Below are positions 57,421 to 64,000 of a DNA stretch of 64,000 nucleotides, one piece after another. Source of the stretch: Asterias amurensis (taxonomy: Eukaryota; Echinodermata; Asteroidea; Forcipulatida; Asteriidae); the NCBI RefSeq assembly GCF_032118995.1, contig NC_092661.1, positions 5,086,501 through 5,150,500 on the forward strand. The letters run 5' to 3'. Both the position numbers and the translations under genes were made by a program. The notes beneath the pieces were generated by a model, which was not told where the DNA came from, searched no databases, and saw only the letters and a list, made by a program, of their open reading frames with translations. Every line of letters begins with the position of its first letter. Position 1 is the stretch's first letter.

Positions 57421-57604
57421 CCATAAATGTCCGACCGTGTTAGTTCGCAAAGTAAAAGGAAAACCACGCAATTTCGAGGCAAATTTGTGTGGATCATTGT
57501 ATTCTACTTTTAAAACATATTTTTATCCATATGCATTTATAACAAACGGTTACAAACGATTTGCAAAAACCAAATCGACCGATCCAAGGCAACGTGTTAC
57601 TTAT
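57421..57604. mobile_element. Right half of MITE family M3
   Basis: CCATAAATGTCCGACCGTGT, CACGCAATTTCGAGGCAAAT and CCGATCCAAGGCAACGTGTT. Confidence 0.7.
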
Positions 57605-59037
57605 GGTTTGCTTACCGCACAAGCAAAGAATCGGCGCCAACGGGAGCAAGGAGTTTTGTGGTAACGCCAAGCGAATTTCACGGGTTCGCGGGCAATTTCG
57701 GCCTGTGCGCCAGCACAGGCGGCGCTTTCACGTAAGCGGAGAATGGTGAGCGTAAGCGCAGAATTCGGCGGTTAGCAGAGCCCTGAAATTGGCCCCAGGT
57801 CTGGCAGCTAGGTCAGTTTCCACGCCTACCTTTTAAACCCTGGAAAGCGCCCCTATGTTTTTTCAACGTGGACTCGTGTCTCACTATGGGGTTTCGCGCA
57901 TAATAATTTTCAGATCAGAAATATGAAAAATTAATTTGTTTCAATGCCTTTTCTAAATGTTTATGGATGCTATAAAAACCGGAGTAGTTGTGGATGGTAT
58001 TTATTTAATGTTGGAAGAATTGTATTATTATTATTTTTTAACCATACAACAACTGTATAGTGACAGCAACCACCAAGACTTGCACTTTCCTAACCCCAGG
58101 CTAACTTGGGCGCCATAGGTGATCCCTAATTTGCATTTTACGCTTTCCTTGTGTTAGGACCGCACCTTTACCATTGTGTTTGATAGTCAAAGTCATTCAA
58201 GCGTATTCAAGCCTATATAAATGAAGAGCTTTCTCAGCCTCCCCATTCAGGTGAAATCACTTACATCGAGTTCAGATCGTTTTATCATTTATCTCTGCGT
58301 GTATTTAGACCTAACTTGGTGCCCCCCCCCCCCGATTCAGGACGTTTATTTTTGGTTTTGGTCGTTCCCTTTTCTCTCGTTCTTGTACAATTGTGTTCAG
58401 GCATGCCGACTTTGAGTCGTGCTCTCCTGCGGCATGTCTGGCCATTGGTCCAGTCAAGACCCACACAAGCCGTCCCTTACACCGGTCACAGACCTCCATT
58501 CTCATCATGGCATTGCCCCAAGCAGGCCACCAGCGTCTCGACAGGGCCTTTTGATAACGCCATTTCCAGCAGTAAAGACAATACATGTATTTGCAATAAT
58601 ATTTGATGAGCTTCCTAAGATAGTCCGCAACCACCCATGTGGCTCGAGTTTCCTCTCCTATTTCAAGCCCAGTAAGAAAAAGTGCTGCAAGATGTAATCT
58701 TTGCTAAATCTGAGGTAACGGTTATGTTTTTTTTTCTTCAAAATGTCATCAATTTTGGTCCTTGTAAGAATTACAAGGTATTTCTCTGGTATCCCCTTTT
58801 CCTGAAGAAGCGTTAGCAATTTACTTGTCACATTATAAAAAATCTCATTCAAACTTCAAATAATTATGCTCTCCTTTTTCGTCACAACGAGACGGCCGGT
58901 GTTTAGGCTAATCCACTTATCTGTATTGCCAAAACAATAAATTCTTCTTCTCTCGCAAACATTGCACGAACGCATGGCGTAATGACACACAACTGTTCTG
59001 CAAAACATCGCTTTGAAAACTGCATCACAGCTACGAG
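57605..59037. other. Intergenic DNA, no gene recognised
   Basis: GC-richer at 57.65-57.78 kb (several AAGCG and CAGAATTCGG pieces). A poly(C) run lies at 58323-58333. Overlapping open frames on both strands at 58.3-58.7 kb match nothing recognised. Confidence 0.4.
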
Positions 59038-59475
59038 ATCCTGGATGCTTGTGAACAAGTTAAAGTTAAAAGAATCTTAATCAGATAAAAACCCATCATG
59101 TAAATATTGGTAGTGCTCAGACTACCCCCGCTACATCTGTACGTTATCTTGGTGTTATTTTTTATATGAGTATGTCTATGGATACACATGTAAAGAAAGT
59201 TTGTCAGTCTGTGTATTATAATATCCAGAACCGGAACAGTTTTCGTAGAACTCTTGATGACAAATCAGCTTCTATCCTGGTACATGCCTTTGTTTTATCT
59301 CGTTTAGATATTGGAAATAGTCCTTGCTCAATATGTCTAAACAAAATCTCAATAAACTCCAACATGCCCTGAATGCAGCAGCTAGGGTCCTCTCTAAGAC
59401 CTCTAAATTTGATCATATTTCACCGGTTTTACAGAAACTTCATTAATAGTTGCCAGTACAAGAGCGTATTCAGTC
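59038..59475 (+). mobile_element. CR1-like LINE fragment (reverse-transcriptase 3' part)
   Basis: The frames read SVRYLGVIFYMSMSMDTHVKK, TLDDKSASILVHAFVLSRLD, LNKLQHALNAAARVLSK and FDHISPVLQKLH, the standard order of a CR1/Jockey-type ORF2 after the RT catalytic core. At least two frameshifts; both ends truncated. Confidence 0.75.
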
Positions 59476-59546
59476 ACGATAAGTCACGATAATAAAGCAC
59501 TCTTTTGATCCTTTTCTTCGTAAAAACTTCATTGTTTCGGTTTTCC

Positions 59547-60004
59547 TTATTGTCAACAACTAGCCCTGCACTTTAAATTAACAAACATTGTTTAACCCTG
59601 TAGTCCCTGCACCGCCCGAGTTTGCTGAAAACTAATATTTCAAGATTGTTGCAGTTAATTACTGGAATCGTAGTTCAAATTTTAAAAGATAGCCACAGCT
59701 TAAACTTTATGCACAATTTGAACCTTGATATTTGTATAAAAGTACAAGTTCGCATAAGAACAATAAATGTCTCTCGTTAAACGGCTACGGTAATTTTTAT
59801 GGCGAATATTTGTTTGTAAGGATAAAACGGACTCAATAGCTTTTCAAGGCTTTTATCTGACTCAATTATTATACTGATTAAATGCGAAGGCGTTAGTTTT
59901 CGACAATATTATCATGAATGATGAATAAATACAGTTTCCTTTGTGTTTATTAATGAGCGTTTTGTTGGGGTAAGAGCCAAATCATCATTAGCTTCATTAG
60001 CTTT
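59547..60004. repeat. Recent direct duplication, copy 1
   Basis: Nearly identical to 61511-61975 from TTATTGTCAACAACTAGCCC to TTAGCTTCATTAGCTTT, with only scattered single-base differences and a small indel near the right end. Confidence 0.85.
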
Positions 60005-60180
60005 TTTTTTTACAAACACAAGCTAGCAAGGTTTCCTCCTACCACATACAGTATATCGATAGGCGGCTGGGCGGTCCAGTGGCTAAATGGTTAAAAAACT
60101 AGATATTGAAAAAAGAATGACCGGGTGGTGCTTTTGAAGGGTTTTTAATACAAAGGATTGTTTAGAAATATGTTGATGAC

Positions 60181-60578
60181 TTAAAGGAACATTGCAGAAT
60201 TGGTAAAAAACAAAAATCGTGAAGTACTCAGATTTACATAAAACTTATACAAGGTCTAATGATGATGATACTAGAAAACATCCATTGAAATGTTTCTGTC
60301 TAAAAGGTCATATTTGATCAGAAATAAATAATTTAACTTCACCATTGGAGTTTATCGCTCAATGAGGGTTTTACTAATTTTTATCTTGGCTTCGACGCAA
60401 TGCAAAGTCCGAATCGGTTTTTCACTATTCTCTCGTGACCGAGATGGCCGATCGATCTCGAAAATAATTCTACAGGTTTGTCAGTTTATGTATAATACAA
60501 AATGGTAGATTACATAAAGTGCTTACAGTGCCAGCAACTGTTTTGTTGGCGAAAAACCAATTCTGTAATGTTCCTTCA
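60181..60578. mobile_element. MITE family M5
   Basis: TTAA-AGGAACATTGCAGAATTGG to CCAATTCTGTAATGTTCCTT, about 398 bp, inverted ends. Confidence 0.75.
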
Positions 60579-61510
60579 GGTATTGTTGAAACTCTCTTTT
60601 CACATTAGCAGTCCGGTAAAATGCAAGAATATCTCGACTTACTTCTACAGTGGTCAGAAATAAATAAATAAAGTGAAGCAGGCGAGGGTGATTATTAGCA
60701 CCCAGACTGCAACCGGTATTAAACATAGTGTTTAAAACCGGCCATTCACAAGCACAATTTTATTTATTCCCTTACATACAAACTCTTCTTCTACAAGTTT
60801 AAAAGACAATCTGTGCCGCTAAGTTTTGAATTAACTATCTTTAGAACTAAACATTCATTCAACTTCTACAACCGTATACAATGACGATCAAACACAAAAT
60901 AAGTTGCCTCCACAGATTGATTAATTTGTTTAAAGTCTTTAGCGTACCTTAAACTTTAGTAGACTTGGTTTGCAAGTCTGTGATCGTAATATTGTTTCCC
61001 TAAGAGCCAATACAGAATTGATCGATAGAAATGGTGTTCGTTTCGAGTAGACCATTAGTCAGATACAAGTGTCGAATTGACATGAAATCGACTCTTACTT
61101 TGTAATATGTGATTATCATGAAAACAAAGTTCTCACGCGGGCACAAGTCTGATTTAACTTTTATACCCGCGTGTTAAAGTAATTAAAGTAGAATTTCAGT
61201 GACAGTCCTTGTCAAAACACCATAACCAGGGTTACAAATCACAAAAACAGTATGACACCTAGGTTCATTGATGAAGATTTTGCCTCAGTTGTTTTAATGT
61301 TGTTTCTTAAAGACTATAAACAAAATAATTAGTAATAATCAAACGCACATGGGTGCACCATTCGGATGATAGTCATGGGCATGACAAACTGATGAAAAAG
61401 AAAAAAAAGAAAAAAAAAGGCAGATGGCATCAATGAGTGCAAAATATTGTTCAGCTCTTTATTGGTAAAATTTACCAGGTCATTAGAAGCGTCGAATGCA
61501 CTGACAGTGT
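60579..61510. other. Intergenic DNA between the two duplication copies
   Basis: 60955-61030 contains AGACTTGGTTTGCAAGTCTGTGA-like sequence also seen near 31.7, 32.0 and 20.1 kb. No gene was seen. Confidence 0.4.
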
Positions 61511-61975
61511 TTATTGTCAACAACTAGCCCTGCACTTTAAATTAACAAACATTGTTTAACCCTGTAGTCCCTGCACCGCCCGAGTTTGCTGAAAACTAAT
61601 ATTTCAAGATTCTTGCAGTTAATTACTGGAATCGTAGTTCAAATTTTAAAAGATAGCCACAGCTTAAATTTTATGCACAATTTGAACCTTGATATTTGTA
61701 TAAAAGTACAAGTTCGCATGAGAACAATAAATGTCTCTCGTTAAACGGCTACGGTAATTTTTATGGCGAATATTTGTTTGTAAGGATAAAACGGACACAA
61801 TAGCTTTTCAAGGCTTTCATCTGACTCATTTATTATACTGATTAAATGCGAAGGCGTGAGTTTTCGACAATATTATCATGAATGAAGAATACATACAGTT
61901 TCCTTTGTGTTTACTAATGAGCGTTTTGTTGGGGTAAGAGCTAAATAATTTCATCATCATTAGCTTCATTAGCTT
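61511..61975. repeat. Recent direct duplication, copy 2
   Basis: Same orientation as 59547-60004, about 1.96 kb downstream. Confidence 0.85.
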
Positions 61976-62164
61976 TATAATGACTATCGAGGATTCTTTT
62001 GACGTTCCTTTTTTCCCTTTTTGTTTCGTTTATTAAAAATCAAACTTTGCATCCAAAAGGCTGACCTGCGTTAGAGATACAATAAATTAAATTCAAACAT
62101 CCAAGAGAAAAGTCCTAGAGTAAAAATACAACAGAGACTATAAAAAATAGTTTTCTGAACCGGT

Positions 62165-62350
62165 TGTACTGCACTGTTGAACAAAATGAATATCTCAGTA
62201 AATATTAAAAGACCTCAAATGCTTGAAGCCTTTTATTATACATCTTAATTGTGCAACAAGAATGTTTCGTTTTCTTTAAATTTTCTTTTACAACTTCGAT
62301 GACCAATTGGGTCAAAGTTTTTTACAGATTTGTTAATTTATATAATATGC
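62165..62350. repeat. M2-like MITE fragment
   Basis: TAAAAGACCTCAAATGC, GAAGCCTTTTATTATACATC, ACAACTTCGATGACCAATTG and ACAGATTTGTTAATTTAT. Confidence 0.5.
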
Positions 62351-62355
62351 ATCTG

Positions 62356-62567
62356 CAGGGATACAACAATTTAGAATACATGGCCCAATTTCATAAAGCC
62401 TGTAAGCACAAACATTTGCTTAGCATGAAATTTCTTACTTGATAAAAACAAGATTACCAACCAGGGATACAACAATTTAGAATACATGGCCCAATTTCAT
62501 AAAGCCTGTAAGCACAAACATTTGCTTAGCATGAAATTTCTTACTTGATAAAAACAAGATTACCAAC
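62356..62567. repeat. Exact 106-bp tandem duplication
   Basis: 62356-62461 and 62462-62567 are identical as far as I can read, from CAGGGATACAACAATTTAGA to AACAAGATTACCAAC. The unit includes the left end of an M8 element (CCCAATTTCATAAAGC). Confidence 0.85.
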
Positions 62568-62704
62568 CAAATTTTAAATTGTTGCATATTGCTTATTACT
62601 GGCATTCAGCTGTTGTTTGCTTATCGTGAAAATCACGTGGAAATTTGGTTGGATCTATAGCAGGTGTTGCGGATAAAGACAGTGGCCCAGTCTACGCGTA
62701 CACG

Positions 62705-62965
62705 TGCGTGCAAGTTTCCATTGCTTTGACTCAACGATTGCGGTCAAGGCAAGGGTTCTGAACATGCTTAGCACAATAAAGGAAACACGTTTAATGATGT
62801 TGCCATTTTACGAGTCACACACACCTCAGGTAAAATATCGCACAAAGGTACGAAATAAACAGGTAATCAAGTTACAAAATAAGCACGACTCCAATTTGAC
62901 ACTAGGTCTATCTTTTGGTCACGACCGGTAGACCTGAAACTTGTTGTAGTCCGCTTGACGATATA
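62705..62965. repeat. Diverged copy of the gene B upstream segment
   Basis: Matches 24975-25275 in order and orientation (CAAGTTTCCATTGC, TCACACACACCTC, AACAGGTAATCAAGTT, CCTGAAACTTGTTGTAGTCC). Confidence 0.6.
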
Positions 62966-63303
62966 GTGAACTTGTCTTTTAATAAGGTACTCATGTCTCT
63001 TGAATAAACACAACACAGTTTTGAGTTTTCTTTTGTAAATGCTCGAGACCAATTTTTTGGCCCTTCATTGATTTACAATTTACCAGGGTTTAAAATACCA
63101 TTATGCCCTGTTTATGTTCGCAGGCCATGTCACTAAACGTATACAAAACAAGGAATGTTTCCTATATATAATAAGGGACAAAAGTACACCCGCAAATTAT
63201 GGCAGGAAACCTTAACCAAACGAAACAAAATTAAGGGCCTTCTCCTGTATAGACTGCATTGAATGTGACGTCACGCGGCTCAAAAGTAAATTAGTATATA
63301 TCA

Positions 63304-63479
63304 ATAGACCTTATGCACATGACGTCATTTCAGTAGGGCGCCCTCACCTAGAGGTCAAAAGGAGGTTGTTCATTGGCCAATCCTGTGCGCCGCGCATACA
63401 AATCTGTGCGTTTCGATTGTTTCGTCACCCTTTTTTCCACTAAGATGACCGCTGGATGACGTCAATGCATAAGGTCTAT
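63304..63479. mobile_element. Short MITE with ATAGACCTTATGCACATGAC ends
   Basis: 176 bp. The left ATAGACCTTATGCACATGAC pairs with the right GTCAATGCATAAGGTCTAT, each followed inwards by a TGACGTCA-type site. It contains GCGCCCTCACC, also seen upstream of gene B. Confidence 0.7.
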
Positions 63480-63487
63480 GGCTCAAG

Positions 63488-63543
63488 TATCTGACCATTG
63501 ATCTCCATTATACTGAAGTATAATGGAGATCAATGTATCTGAC
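63488..63543. repeat. 40-bp palindrome flanked by 8-bp direct repeats
   Basis: TATCTGAC at 63488-63495 and 63536-63543 exactly bracket a palindrome with 18-bp perfect arms (CATTGATCTCCATTATAC) and a TGAA loop. Confidence 0.85.
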
Positions 63544-63919
63544 CTACATGATGGCGTGTGTGCGTGTGCGTGTGTGTCCGTGACGCTGCGGAGCGTACTC
63601 AGTCACTCCGATATATTCTCTTCAACCAGCGAGGTTCACCATCTACTAAATAGCTCATGTTACACTTGCAATGAATTATTTCCTTTCTTTTGTTAATAAT
63701 GGATAAAGACAGGGGCCAAAAACAACTCATAATTTTCTCTCTTTGAAAAAAGAAATATTGAAAACGGGACAAACATAATTGCCGGTTGGGAAATAAAGTC
63801 TATGTAGAAAATTAATACGAATTGTTGGTAAACACAGTATTTTGTATGTACCACAGATTAATTAAGGGAATAAAAGGGTAACGACGAGTTCTTACACGGC
63901 CGTTTAAAGCCGGCAAGGT

Positions 63920-63980
63920 TGGATTGCCGTGTGATAAAGGCCCGAGCCGAAGGCTAGGGCATTTAGCGCACGGCAACGAC
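63920..63980. repeat. Hairpin at the right window edge
   Basis: TTGCCGTGTG and CGCACGGCAA form outer arms; AAAGGCCCGAGCC and GGCTAGGGCATTT form inner arms around GAAG. It may extend beyond the window. Confidence 0.65.
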
Positions 63981-64000
63981 CCTGCAAGGTATTAAACGGA

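Noticed and set aside
58311-58697. Overlapping frames of 92-107 codons on both strands
   Set aside because: No recognised domain, and all three overlap each other; left as unassigned DNA.

Overview
The window is eukaryotic, from an intron-rich, repeat-rich animal genome. The gene family (F-type lectin, fucolectin-like, joined to a PAN/apple domain) and the short TTAA-flanked foldback elements suggest an echinoderm, most likely a sea star. That assignment rests on recognition only and was not checked by a search. No bacterial-style genes, rRNA, intact tRNA or CRISPR array were seen.

The only host genes I can support form a tandem cluster on the minus strand. Each unit has the same exon order: (1) signal peptide, (2) N-terminal part of the F-type lectin (FTL) domain, (3) a short exon with an HPWWKVDL-type core ending in the sugar-binding NRGD motif, (4) the rest of the FTL domain, (5) a C-terminal six-cysteine PAN/apple domain. 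Every intron is phase 1. Gene A (3467-12258) and gene B (20328-24761) are complete, at about 284 and 286 residues. Gene C (32484-52126) carries a tandem duplication inside the gene. Its right-hand copy holds exons 1-4. Its left-hand copy holds a decapitated exon 1, then exons 2-4 and PAN. Because all introns are phase 1, the copies can splice into one reading frame of about 444 residues with two FTL domains and one PAN domain. D (56295-57252) is a relic with only exons 4 and 5 and a frameshift. The products are predicted secreted lectins. Only gene B keeps the full canonical fucose-site signature; A and both C domains vary at the two residues that normally form the vicinal Cys-Cys.

By region: 1-3.4 kb is non-coding with foldback repeats. 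3.5-12.3 kb is gene A, whose introns carry MITEs, a LINE 3' end and a SINE interrupted by a MITE. 12.3-20.3 kb is intergenic, with nested MITEs and a hairpin carrying CTCF-like motifs. 20.3-24.8 kb is gene B. 24.8-32.5 kb is intergenic with MITEs and a tRNA-derived SINE. 32.5-52.1 kb is gene C; its introns hold a composite foldback/minisatellite element in three copies, a LINE endonuclease fragment, a 32-bp TTGCATATGCAA tandem array, a Myb/SANT-bearing DNA-transposon fragment and a perfect 59-bp palindrome. 52.1-64 kb holds relic D, MITEs, a CR1-like LINE fragment, a recent 0.46-kb direct duplication and small palindromic elements.

The most interesting biology is the lectin cluster: symmetric phase-1 exons, a duplication breakpoint inside exon 1, and amino-acid differences between the two young copies of gene C that fall mainly in the ligand-loop exon.
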